NCBI GenBank assembly: GCA_012295275.1
Contig: CM022671.1
Span: 32,984,427 to 33,048,426 of the forward strand
DNA from: Chrysomallon squamiferum
Lineage: Eukaryota; Mollusca; Gastropoda; Neomphalida; Peltospiridae
Length of the DNA: 64,000 bases
Direction: 5' to 3'
Positions within the stretch are counted from its first letter, which is position 1, and each line of letters begins with the position of its first letter. The notes under the pieces were generated by a model, which saw nothing but the letters and a program-made list of their open reading frames with translations, ran no database searches and was not told where the DNA came from. Below, piece by piece: positions 26,244-38,382 of this stretch. The position numbers were made by a program, and so were the translations under genes.

Positions 26244-27610
26244 GCATAAAGAAGGAACATAACTTTGTTTCCATGACGATATTTACATCAACATCATCCC
26301 ATAGATTCAAGTTGGCACAAAATGGAGAAAGTTTTTAACTGAGATGCTGAATGCAATATGTGGCATGTTTTTTGTTTTTTTTTGTTTTAAAAATGTTCAG
26401 CAGTGGTGTACATTCTTTCTGAACTAATAGAGTCCCGGGTACCATTAATTTTTTTCTATATTTAACTGAGAAACAAACTGTTGGTGTGTAATGTTCATTT
26501 TTATCAAAGATGATAAAAATCTTTTGAGTCCACTACTGCATTCAGTGACTTAATTATTATGAATATTTATCAACTTTATCAAATTCATTTGTCAGTCAGA
26601 CACAGTAAGTATATTTCATTCATGCACTTTTCTTCAGGATGTGTTGCTTTGTTTTGTTTTGTTTTCAGAGAAGTTAGCAAAAATGTGTTGTGGGCACCTG
26701 GAATACTGTCATCATGTGACACATTTTTGTCGTAAATGTCTGCTGGTCATTATCATTTTTACCAGTCATAAATTAAGTTCATATTAAAAATTTCTAATGA
26801 CATTACAATCATTTGGCAATATCATAATATACTTGGCAGAAGTGACAATAAAACTAAAACAAATAAAATAAATCATGTATTTTACATTTTATTGCATTGG
26901 TTCATATTTTAGTATGTCATTATCAAGTTTTGTTTGTTTTTTCATTTTATTATTAGTAGTAGAGTCATGATAATGGTTATAGCCATAAAACAGTTATTTC
27001 AGTCTTCTCTATAAATTATACATAAAAATACTTTTTTAATTGATTCTGTAACAGATTACCCTTTTCTCACTCACAGAAGTGCTTTATATAATAAAGTTCA
27101 CAATATTAGGACATGGTGTACTAAACTGATTTTAAGAAATTTGATCAAATAGTTACATAATTACAGCATTGTCACAGAAATGGAATAGTACTAATTCTGT
27201 TAATGTTTGTGATGTTATGTAATGAATGAATATTATAAAATTCACATCAGAAAGATCTTGTCATGATGGTTTTGAGGGGGGGGGTCACTTTATTACTTGA
27301 ATTATTCATTTAACCCATTATGAACAAAAGAAGTCCATATCATTCATGTGCAGTTTTATTTGATTTTTATTCTTTTAATTTTTTTCAGAAAAATTAAAAA
27401 TTGTTGTTTATATCCTGGTTGAAGATAGATCTTATTTCCACAGTAGAAACTGAGAAAGAAAAAAAATCCTAATTTACATCTTAACAAAAATTATAAAATG
27501 TTATAAAAATTACAACTGGACAAATAATTTATGGATATTCTTGTGTATTCCATGAATGGTATTCCAAAAATGTCTTAAAAATATACTTTTTGATGTGAAT
27601 TTAAACATGT
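22380..27610 (+). repeat. inverted segmental duplication, arm 1
   Basis: This stretch (PRPF19 intron 8 tail, exons 9-16, 3' UTR and flank) recurs in reverse complement at about 38940-43645. Similarity is seen in introns and in flank beyond the stop codon, so this is a genomic duplication, not a retrocopy. Limits were judged by eye and are accurate to perhaps 50 bp. Confidence 0.9.
23063..23099. repeat. (TG)n microsatellite in PRPF19 intron 10
   Basis: A TG run of about 37 bp. The corresponding intron of the inverted copy has only a short TA/GATA-like stretch here, so the TG run is specific to this copy. Confidence 0.9.
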
Positions 27611-28312
27611 GGATTAAGGAAACTGTTAATTGTGTTAAGCCATTTTGTATTATTATGTTAAAAAAAAAAAATCTGTTTTAATTTACATTTCAGTTTGAAA
27701 AAGAAAAATTAATAATCATAATGTCTTCATATATATATCACCATCATCTCTTTTACCAATAAATTTGAAAACATTTTATTGTGTTTAATTTTTATATGGT
27801 TCAACTATCCCATATCTCGAGACATATCACAAATCTACCGATTTTATTTGTAAGAATAATTGAAAAAAAAAAAAAAAAATGTAGCACATACAAATGATTA
27901 ATATTTAAAAAATCTGAAAAAAGTTGGTTAGATCGGTTTTACTGATTTTGAAAGCTGGACTGTGGACGTGTATATGTATATGTATGTTGTAAAGCAATTG
28001 TTATTTATTATTTTTCAAGCTTTCTCATATTTTCTTATGTTACATTTGTACGAGAGGTAGGTTCAAATGGGTAAATAATCAAAATGAAAAGGTTCGGATT
28101 TGTCCGCGTATTCGGCCGAGATAATCCGAATGGTCACGATCAGCTTTACCGTACTGGGTCAGCGAAACTCACGGTTTTGTTTATCAAGACTAAGTTAACT
28201 ACAAGCATATCCGCTCTACAAAATTAGTGTTTGTAAAGTTTTAAAATAGATGTTAGCAAATTAAGTTAAGCCGATAGCCTACATCCAGTTTATCGAACTC
28301 TGAGCATATCTT
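26244..28312. other. PRPF19 3' UTR and intergenic region
   Basis: Follows the PRPF19 stop. AATAAA-type signals occur near 26847-26870 and at about 27758-27763. Sequence up to about 27610 is shared with the inverted copy; the rest to 28312 is single-copy in this window. No other gene seen. Confidence 0.6.
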
Positions 28313-28720
28313 TTATGTGAAATAAATATTTGCGATAAAATTATTAATCAGAAAGATAAACAGCAGAAACGACACTTGACATCTTGATGATGAATCTCTA
28401 GCATCGTGGAAGTTAGTACAAGGATCAGCTGCAATAAATAAAGATAAATCGTTAGTGACAGGCAAATGTAGAAAAATATATGGATGTTTAAATATGTTTG
28501 TGTATATACATACATACATATATCTAATATTTACTCTCGCATCTCAGATATAAATATGAAAGCACTAAAACGTTATTCTGATAGTGAGATGTTGTTTAGT
28601 AACAATTCATATTCAATGCAAAATCCATTGAATTTTATATTACGTAATAAAATAAACAACTTTAATTAATTTCTCCCCTCCCCCACAAAAAGTCGATAAA
28701 GCCTCTGTGGCTGTTTTATT

Positions 28721-28777
<57 letters not shown>

Positions 28778-29464
28778 TGGTTTGCACTGATCACAAGATA
28801 ATGGACAGTGTGCTGTAAAATATTCCGCAGCTGACCCATGAGTGGTCTTATTGCAAAAGCCACGGGATGCAAACCACGAGCAATATTCAGCGTAGTCCAT
28901 ACAGTTCCCAGATTCATCTTAAACATAATTAAAAACAAAGCGTAATTGAATAGTTTTATATAACTGCTAATGATACGAATACTACAGCCAATGTAGTATA
29001 AAACAGTTACTACTAGTACTACCAAATCCTATCGCTACTGCAAGTATTACTTATAATACTATTACTGCCATTACATTATCATCACCACTATTGCTATTGT
29101 AGAAGTTAATATTGTTGAAATTGTGGAGACTATCACAGTAATAATGTTGATGTTTTTAGTTTTACTTTGATTTGTAAAATGTTATACGTTGGCACTACCT
29201 CTTCTTTTGATGGAAATATACACATAACCGGAAGCAAGAAAGAAATTAATGTAATATGTATTATAATATAAATACCCATGTCACACATGTTGCAGGTTTT
29301 TGTACAGAATACACTCATCCTTGCTGCATCGGATTCGCATTTGCCATTTTTCTTCAATGATGGACATATTTCTAACAGATCCTCACACTTCCGGTCTGCA
29401 AATAAGTAAATATTTCATGTACAAGTTTGTGTGTGTGTGTGTTTACACGCACGCGCATACAGTG

Positions 29465-29495
<31 letters not shown>

Positions 29496-31079
29496 AACAC
29501 AGTGGACTCTGTGAAAACTGGCCTTTAACTAAACCGGCATGATTTCAAAGTCCAGTCCATTTATTGTAATCTATTATGAACACAATTCTGTCTAATCTGG
29601 ATGCTGTCAACTTCGGATTTCGGATATAAAGGCCAGAACAAAACATCGGAACACAATCATACAAGTACGATGTCTTAAACAACAGCGGAATTTTGCACAG
29701 GAGATGAAATGATCGCGCTTCTTTGAAGGTTTAATAAACCACGAGTCTCGGATCTGTACTAACGTTTGTTCGTTAATTATAATTTTTACTGTACAATCAA
29801 TTAAATCTAGCAATGTAATTTAAAGTATTTGACATTTTAAAACGTGGTGATCATTACTGGGAATTCTATGAAACCAAAATTTCGCCAGAGAGTAACGACC
29901 ATAAAATTCAAAAACATGAATGAATTGACGATACACACAATGATCGAACTTATGATTAAAAAATATATATATAATAAATAAAATAAAAATAAGTCTTTTG
30001 CAGATTTTTGCATTCGATGATAAACATAATAGAGGAGTTTGCTTTGGTGAAAGACTATTTCACAACTGACACTTGATATACATTTAACATTTGTACAAAA
30101 CATATTCCAATTTCTTGTTATTTTAATCTTTATAAAACGACACTCTGACTAATACGGCTTATCTCACTGGTCCCAAGTGGATCCGGTATCTACAAAAACC
30201 ACTGTGTATAAATGCAGATATACCTGCATACACTCGCATACATATAATTAACATATAATTTTTAAAATGTTCAAAAAATCAAGTTACTATACTCACTGGT
30301 ATCTATTGTTGGAGTACGTGTCGATGTTGTAGGTGGTGTTCTGGTAGAAGGTGTGATGTGTTCATCTTTACACAACACGAGTGGGTTATTCAAATCTCCT
30401 GGACAATAACACTCGCAGTCCTTTCCTTGAAATCCTTCTCCAGGGCAAGTTCTTGTTTTACAGCCCCCTACAATTAGAACAATTTTTATTAAACAAAATT
30501 TTAATAATAATACAAAATAAAACCAACGATACGTAAAGCGGCCTGGTTACATTCATAAATTGACAGCAGTGGATCCATATATATATTATAGGTTGACTTA
30601 AAAGTAAAACAAGTGTAACCATGACAGGCGTACTTTAACTTTCAACTATTGAAATCACTTGTTAGGTAACTGACTTAAATAAGGCACTTGGACGTTAAAC
30701 AGAAATAAATCTTTATCAGACAGAACTGAAAGATAAACACTCACCTGTTTCAGCACAGTTATACATCAAGTTGGCCAGTTTGATGTCACGGAAGCTGAGG
30801 CCATGTCTTTGCCCTATTCTTTTCTGAGCTGCAGGATCTATTGTTTCGATAACTTGAATTCCATAGAGCTGATGTAACAATTATATAATGTAACAATATT
30901 ACAGTAATGTGTGTGTGTGTTACAGTATTAAGAATTATTCTTGAAATGCATATTTATGTATTTTAATGCTTTCATTACTCTGGTATGTATTATCATAGCA
31001 GTGTCAAGTATTCAAGAATTGTATGTAATTATCTTAATGTTATTAATTATTCAGGCAATGTATATAACTTAGAATTATG

Positions 31080-31129
<50 letters not shown>

Positions 31130-31620
31130 TATTTAGGATATATATAAATTTCCTAGATAATTCACAGAGCTATGATACATAAATTTCCTGAATAATTCAT
31201 ACTGCAAGATAGATACATTTTCTGAATGATTCTTAATACTTATAAACGTACAATTCCTGAATAATTGATACTGCTGTGATATACACATTTTCCAGTACTT
31301 ATGTAGGTGCAACTACTGAATACTTCATACTGTTATGATATATATATATATATTTTTTAAATACTTTTATACATACAATTCCTGAATAATGCATGATGCT
31401 GTCATAATCGTACTCCACACTTCTGGCGTTGATATGTTCACGTCTGAACTTATTAAACTGTGTTTGCAAACTAGAAGGCAGCTTATTGGTATTTAATACA
31501 CGTATGTAGTCATCTCGATCCGGTCTAGCGTGTTCGTGAATCCAGCCAACTGCATGGCCAATTTCATGAACAATAACGCCAACTGACTAGAAATAAAACA
31601 AAATTGTCTTATACTACATG

Positions 31621-31689
<69 letters not shown>

Positions 31690-31743
31690 CTGCTTTTAAA
31701 ATATTATCCTTAAGAAAAATATTATAATGATATATAAGGTATA

Positions 31744-31842
<99 letters not shown>

Positions 31843-34800
31843 AGTTTTAGTTATAGCAAAGTGCCCACATACAGATATTGTTAAACATTAACAAATGGCT
31901 GTTAAGATGACAACATTTAATTTTGAACTATTCAAGAAATCAATATTTTATTGCTTTAAGAATGAATTTTTGAGAATTGGGCGCGTAAATCATTACGGAA
32001 ACCGAAAGAGAACTAACAGAAATCAAAAAAAGTTAACTTTTAGAACTTTGTTCAGTCAGGAAAAAGAAAGTGGGCAAATTACAGTGGCGACTCATCTATG
32101 AGAGTAACAGGATTGTGGAAACAAGGAAGGAAACGGGATTGTCAGCTCACCTCCTGACGCTCTTGTTTGGACCAATCAGCCATGGCAACCAGAAATGAGA
32201 TACACAATAGGAAAAACACTAACCGAACTACATATCTCGACCTCAAATACACAGTCAGACAGAAAGACAGAGAGAAAAAAGACACATACACATACATATA
32301 TACATGTATTGTTACAAATATATACATACGTACGAAAGTCTGTACACATAACTGCATAAACAAACACAAAATATACATACACGTACTGAAATACATCCAC
32401 ATCTACAAAGCACATATTTATATACCTTAACATACACACTCAAATACACTTAAACACAAATTAAAAGACAAACTGGTATGTTCGTACAAACATAGAAACA
32501 AATACATACTCCAAAACACGCCCCACTACACAAACGTTTACAGATGTAGTCACAAAAAATACCTACTTAAAACCAAGTAAATCACAGAAAACATAAATAA
32601 ATAAATAAATAAACAGACAAAACATACAAAAAGAACTCATATTTGTACACAAGTATATTACTGTATACACAAATACCAACAAATACGTTATTTGTAAACA
32701 GACATAAACAAACACATACAATTACATATAATCACAGAGACGCATAGTCAGAAATATATGCACAGGAACACATATACATATGTACATGTATACATACACA
32801 CAAATCACGTACATACACAATTCTCACCTCAGTAAATATATACTGACAAAAACACCTTCAAACACAACTACACACATACACGCACCATTACATAAAACTA
32901 TATAGAGATGAACAAAGAAAATAGGACATATACGTACATGCATACACACTGACTCTCACAAACGCATACTTATATACATATATCTATACACACACACACA
33001 CACACACAAACATATATAAACACGTATACATACACACAAACATACTCACAGATACATACGCACACAATTACATATAAAGAAATACAGATGTACTTATATA
33101 CACAGAACACGTACGTGCACACAAATGCACAACACATGCACAGAAGTACAGATACACTGAAGCACGTACATGGAACACAAACATACAATTTCATAATTTA
33201 AAGTAAACGGCCTTTAAACTTTCCCACAATATTCAGTTTCACATTGCATTTTCAATTTATATTATCCTACGAAATGAAAAAAAACCCTAGCTTTTGATCA
33301 GTTCACATTTGATCTAATTAGTTTTAAATTTCTAATAAAAAAAATTCAAAAAGTTTATCAAGAGGATTGGTCTCAAAACTGCAGCATCCGAATTGCTTTA
33401 TGCATAAAGAGTATAGATTACAAACCTCGAAACATCCTGGAACCAAATTTATTTTCTGAGTACCGCCAATCCTGCCGAGATGAGAACTGCATCTGTAAGT
33501 ACAAATAATTTGGTAATAAAAGGCTATAGCAATGTGCAGGAGTTATATCTAGTAAGAATTTACGAACGATAAAGACGAGGCATTCTCAAAGGGGATCATA
33601 TAATCCCTGGTGGGTGCTGACATTTATGAAAAATATAAGAAAGGGGATTTTTGCTTATCTGTTCATATTGTTTCTTTGTTTCACAGGGAATCCTGGAAAT
33701 GTAACACTAGCACAAATAATAGTGTAGTATTAGTAGCAACACCAGCAATAGTGAAACTAACGATATCAGTGTTATTATTGTTATTATTATTGGTAGTGGT
33801 AGTAGTTGTAGTAGTAGTAATAGTAGCAGCAGCAGCAGTAGTAGTAGAAGTAGTAGTAGTAAATTAATGTGACTTAAGAAAAAACCCTGACCATTTATTT
33901 ATTTATTTGTAGCATACCCAAAACGACGTTCAAATTTTATTCTGTCATGCTGTGTGGAAGATGGTTTGAACGCTAAGCAGGTATATTTCTCCCACGTACT
34001 AAAAGCTTGCGAAATGATCTGACGTTCTGTGTTATCTGAAAAAAAGTATAACTTTTAAAAATGAAAATGTTAAAAATAATAATAATTTTCACTTGTACGT
34101 ATAAATTAAATAATATCTTATCCCTTTTTCTTACGAACATTTACTTTTCGTATATAAATTATCTTAAAAGAAGAAAGTAAGAAATGTTATATCTTACGAC
34201 GCGCTTCACTTATTTTTAATCTGCTAAATGTAATTAACAGCCATAGAAATAACATAAGAACAGACTTTAGACAAGCTAGTGATTAATACAAAGGAATCTT
34301 TTACCATCCACCTTTCCAAAGAAAGGGAAGAAAAAGCCATGATTTTACAAAAATATTATTAATTAGATAAGATAGACTGATGTAGTTAATTATATAACTC
34401 AGCCATGGAGCACCGGTTGGATTGTAAAATAACATGTTATCACTGAAGTGAAAGCTCTACCACTATGATTTATAGTAACAGATGATTTTACAAAACGTAC
34501 TGTATTCTGCCGATATTTCATAATACACTGTGGCATTCTCCCATAGTCTCGTGTTAGTTGCAATAGCTTTTCTTCTAACACGATCCGATCCAGATCTGAA
34601 ATTCCAAAATATTCCAAATACAGACTGATAAGTAGATACGTATTTGTCTATGTATGTATGTATGTATGTATGTATGTATGTATGTATGTATGTATGTATC
34701 TATTATAGGATTTGAATATTCTATATCTTATGATTAGACCCTGCACATAGTCAGTATTTGAGAACGCAGTGGTACAGGAGGTAAAAGTCGAATCGCGATT

Positions 34801-36535
34801 TCATACACTCCGTAAGATGGCTGACGAGACTAGAACGTATGGCACCCGAATCCGGACGACGTTACCGTTCGCTGATCAAGATAACCTGAAAAAAAAGGTT
34901 GCTCAACAACCGAGGGTAATCATCGCTTCCCATGAAGCACGCCGTTTTCTTTTTCTTTTCTTTTTTTCTATTTTTGTCATTCGTCATTTTTGTGTGCATA
35001 TATTTTTTGAGGGAAACCTGGCACTGGCAAGTATGTTTGTTAGGATTTCAGTATTCTCTATCTTAGGAACGCTCTGGCGCAGTGGGACAAAGACCAATCA
35101 TGACCTCACAAACAATGTCAGACGTCGCTGCCGAGAATCAAACGTATGGCACTCATTCGCCCGCACCCCGATAGGACGATGTTACCGTTCGGCCATCACG
35201 AAACCTTAAATAAGCTGCTTAATAACCAAGGTTTTCATCAGTTCCCAAGAAGCAACGCCTTTCTTTTTTGTCTTTCATCCTTTTTGCGTGCTCTATTATG
35301 GGAAACCTGTTATGTATGTATTTATGTAAGTATGCATGTGCGTGCGTGTATGTGTGTATGCATGCAAGCATGTGTGTATGTATGTGTCTTTGTATGTATT
35401 TATGTAGGTTTGTATGTATGTGTCTTTGTATGTATTTATGTAGGTTTGTATGTATATATGCAGCTTATTAAGAAGTAAAACGAATTTGCCTTCATCGTAT
35501 ACATACATACATACGTGGAAAGTATATTCGTTTTACTTTTTTTAATGTGCTACATACATACGTATGTGTACATACATACATACATACACACTTACATACA
35601 CATATAGACATCCATCCATATATACATACATAAACAGACACATACACATTTATGTTTATCGTAAAAAATGTCACAATGAAAAATAAGGTAAATTATCGTA
35701 TAAAATATGATGTTGAGAAATAACATAAACTTACACTGATCGTATAAAATGTCACGTTGGGAAATAACGTAAGTTTATATTTATCATGTAAAATGTCATA
35801 TTGAGAAATAAAGTAAATTTATGATTATCGTATAAAATTTATGTTGAGAAATAACGTAAATTTACGTTTATTGTCTAAAAAGGTCACGTTGAGAAATAAC
35901 GTAAATTTACGTTTACTGTATAAAATGTCACGTTGAGAAACAACGTAAATTTACGTTTATCGTATAAATTGTGATGCTGAGAAGTGCCTGAAACTTACAT
36001 GTATTTCATAAACTCTGTCATGTTGAGAACAATATCTAATTCTACCAAAAACTCGATCCCTCCTTCATGTGTCATGTGAACAAGATCAAACATCGTAACT
36101 GGAACAAATAATAATAATAAAAAAAATAATGACGTTATCTGAATAATTATTATAATTATGTACATCTACGTTTGTATAGCTATTTGAATGTATATATGTG
36201 CGTATATATCTATGACTTGTTTATGTACTTACGTGACCGACTCTTAAAAGGCTATCGGTACATACATCCGTCAAGGAAATGATGATTCAGATATAGGAAG
36301 AAAGCACTAGATTACAGAACAGCTTCGCTACGGCTGCTGTCATCTCCAGTATAGTAAACTGTTGTACGATATACAGTGATGACTTATCTGTTCTAGAGTT
36401 AGATTATCAAAATGTTTTAATGCAAATAATGAAAGAGAATGACAGAAAAAGGTAAAATTAACTCGGAAACATACTGAAATTTCTGTTATTATTTTGTATA
36501 CAAACAGACGAACATATATACATATACATTTATAA

Positions 36536-36567
<32 letters not shown>

Positions 36568-37542
36568 GTGCATGTACATACATTCATACACGATCAGGAC
36601 ACTTACCGTCTTCAGCGGCCGACATTATAATTTCATCAATTGATCGACAAATCACAGGCTTCTGTTGAAAGCAAGAAATATAAATACTATTACAACCAAT
36701 ACTAATACTGACCAGTAATACACAAATATAAATACTATTACAACTAATACTAATACTCACCAGTAATACACAAATATAAAGACTATTACAACTAATACTA
36801 ATACTCACCAGTAATACACAAATATAAAGACTATTACAACTAATACTAATACTCACCAGTAATACACAAATATAAATACTATTACAACTAATACTAATAC
36901 TCACCAGTAATACACAAATATAAAGACTATTACAACTAATACTAATACTCACCAGTAATACACACATATAAATACTATTACAACTAATACTAATACTCAC
37001 CAGTAATACACACATATAAATACTATTACAACTACTGTCATTACTACTAATATTACTAGATTACCGCTAATATACAAATATAATTACTATTACAACTACT
37101 GTCATTACTACTGATATTACTAGATTACCGCTAATACACATAATATAAATTACCATCATTACTACTAATATTGAGAAATTACCACTATTAAACAAATATA
37201 AATACTATTTCAGCTATTATCATTACTACTAATACTACTAGATTATCACTAATATACAAAGATAAATACTATAACAACTACCATCATTACTACTATTGCA
37301 CATATATAAATACTATTACAACTATCATCATTACTACTAATATTACTAGGTTACCATTAACATACAAATATAAATATTATTATAACTATCAATAAAATTA
37401 AATCATAAAACACAAAATCGTTCAGTCAACATAAATTAAATCAAATAGGAAAATTCATGCAAATGTTGCAAAAAATTAATAAAAAATATACCTGCATGCT
37501 GCATAGCATCATGCATAAGCACAGTGCTGTTTTGAAAGACAT
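28313..37542 (-). CDS. secreted astacin (M12A) metalloprotease with EGF-like and ShKT domains (complete, 12 exons, 455 aa)
   Basis: Zinc endopeptidase of the astacin family. Exons, minus strand: 37542-37492, 36661-36607, 36098-35999, 34595-34501, 34035-33918, 33492-33426, 31586-31377, 30868-30745, 30467-30297, 29395-29276, 28917-28777, 28428-28313 (1368 nt, phases agree). Exon 1 is a signal peptide ([17 protein letters not shown]). A short propeptide with ELDIVLNM replaces the usual FxGDI inhibitory motif but keeps its Asp. A furin-type RVRR lies at 74-77. The catalytic domain has [12 protein letters not shown] (169-180, zinc His 169/173/179, Glu170) and Met-turn SIMHYS (225-230, Tyr229), then [21 protein letters not shown] Cys-rich EGF-like segment, a Thr/Pro-rich linker and two ShKT domains (residues about 333-371 and 377-415) follow. 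The protein ends in a third, truncated Cys segment and a hydrophobic tail ([20 protein letters not shown]) resembling a GPI signal or membrane anchor. Related proteins act in hatching, matrix remodelling or digestion; the specific role here is unknown. Confidence 0.93.
28724..28775. repeat. (ATT)n microsatellite abutting an astacin splice donor
   Basis: An ATT run ends exactly at the exon 11 donor; on the minus strand the intron begins GTAATAATAATAA. The donor therefore is the first unit of the microsatellite. Confidence 0.9.
31081..31126. repeat. (TG)n microsatellite in astacin intron 7
   Basis: A TG run of about 46 bp between astacin exons 7 and 8. Confidence 0.95.
31625..31838. repeat. 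(AT)n followed by (AG)n microsatellites in astacin intron 6
   Basis: An AT run at about 31625-31685 and an AG run at about 31747-31838, just upstream (in gene sense) of the exon encoding the zinc-binding motif. Confidence 0.95.
32270..33190. repeat. ACATAC/ACACAT-rich degenerate simple-sequence tract
   Basis: About 900 bp in astacin intron 6 made mostly of ACATAC, ACACAT, CATATA and AAACA words with no fixed period. It produces spurious Cys/Val/Tyr-rich open frames on the minus strand. No real gene seen. Confidence 0.85.
33734..33865. repeat. TTATTG/GTAGTA trinucleotide-rich tract
   Basis: Imperfect trinucleotide repeats (ATT then GTA/GCA) in astacin intron 5. They explain a spurious poly-Leu/Val open frame on the plus strand. 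Confidence 0.8.
34646..34699. repeat. (GTAT)n microsatellite
   Basis: A clean GTAT tetranucleotide run in astacin intron 3, next to the SINE-like pair. Confidence 0.95.
34709..35042 (+). repeat. SINE-like element, copy 1
   Basis: Begins with a GGATTTgaATATTCTaTATCTTA segment, followed by a CGCAGTGG-containing head, AGAACGTATGGCACC and a GTTACCGTTCG segment, then a T-rich stretch and GGGAAACCTG. The same order recurs directly downstream. Family not identified; it resembles a tRNA-derived SINE. Confidence 0.6.
35043..35310 (+). repeat. SINE-like element, copy 2, with tRNA-type box A
   Basis: Starts GGATTTCAGTATTCTCTATC, then CTCTGGCGCAGTGGGAC, which contains TGGCGCAGTGGG, an exact match to the box A consensus TRGCNNAGYNGG. 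AACGTATGGCAC and GTTACCGTTCGGCCATC follow at the positions seen in copy 1; the latter is a weak box B candidate. Ends near GGGAAACCTG, then runs into TATG repeats. Confidence 0.6.
35311..35645. repeat. TGTATG-rich / ACATAC-rich inverted tract (potential hairpin)
   Basis: A TGTATG-rich stretch (about 35311-35460) is followed by an ACATAC-rich stretch (about 35501-35645), so the two halves are broadly complementary. At the centre, AAGTAAAACGAAT (35473-35485) is exactly complementary to 35526-35538. It lies inside astacin intron 3. Confidence 0.75.
35646..35985. repeat. 44-bp minisatellite, about 8 units, adjoining astacin exon 3
   Basis: Units of about 44 bp contain GTAAATTTACGTTTATCGTA followed by TAAAATGTCACGTTGAGAAA. 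The 5' units are most degenerate. The array stops 13 bp from astacin exon 3 (35999-36098), and the unit resembles the exon 3/donor boundary itself. Confidence 0.9.
36676..37030. repeat. 48-bp minisatellite, about 7-8 units, in astacin intron 1
   Basis: Units of 48 bp contain ACTATTACAACTAATACTAA and ACTCACCAGTAATACACA. On the minus strand the array reads as a 16-residue repeat ([16 protein letters not shown]) that stays open into astacin exon 2. More degenerate ATT/ACT-rich relatives continue to about 37390. Confidence 0.92.
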
Positions 37543-38382
37543 CCTAAAGACGTTAGAATCTGAACTGTGAATTACAAAACTACGCCTAACAGTTAAATTT
37601 ATATGCCTTACTGCATGCATCCGTAACTTATTCAGGATGTGCGTGTTTGTCACCAACAAGTATCAACAAATAAAGTTTAGTGTCAGTTACGGATCTATGG
37701 GGTTCCTGGGTTCATCCTCATTTGGTCAATTGTAAAATTATCGTAAAATTCTGTCTATCTATCTATCTATCTATCTATATATATATTTGTCATGGAGAAA
37801 GGAATTCCACATATTAATATTATAGTATAGCATGAATGACACTTAAGATTTTACTTCTCAGCGTTACATTTTACATACATTTTAAGGTTCAGTTTAAATT
37901 TTGTTCTAGTGATAGAAGTGTGACGAATGCAGATATAATTATCTATACACTATATACATAATATCAGAGGTTTTACCGCTATCCTATGTTCTAACGTTCT
38001 GGTTGAGATTCACTGATATAGTTATTACCGCAATGTTTCGGAAAATACTATCGCCTTATTTAGAAAACAGTTCATAAGCTCATAAGGGAAACTAATACAT
38101 TTAAAAAAAGTTTTGATGTTTTTTAACAATCAAATATAGTTTCCATAAATCATAATCGTCATGTGTGTGTGGTAGTATTAACATGTGTCTATTGAAATTT
38201 TAATAAAGATGAAAAAAATTAACTTAAAAATTAAAAAAGAAATTTACTAATTTTGATATTCATTGATATTCAGAAAATGTATTCAGTCACTGAAAAGACA
38301 CCAGACTGCAGTCCACTTTTCAAAATCTGTATAACTTTCAAAACAATTTTCTTCAGATTTTTTAAACATTATGTGTCATTCG
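37543..38382. other. intergenic region upstream of the astacin gene
   Basis: Contains a (TCTA)n run at about 37753-37778 and AT-rich sequence. It presumably includes the astacin promoter. No gene seen. Confidence 0.6.

Noticed and set aside
32142-33194. Cys/Val/Tyr-rich open frames on the minus strand
   Set aside because: They are translations of ACATAC/ACACAT simple sequence within an astacin intron, without splice context.
35043-35120. Possible functional tRNA gene (box A match TGGCGCAGTGGG)
   Set aside because: No convincing box B at tRNA distance and no cloverleaf; better explained as a SINE head.
34769-35478. Open frames of 146 and 110 codons on the plus strand
   Set aside because: They cross SINE-like and TATG-repeat sequence and show no protein similarity I recognise.
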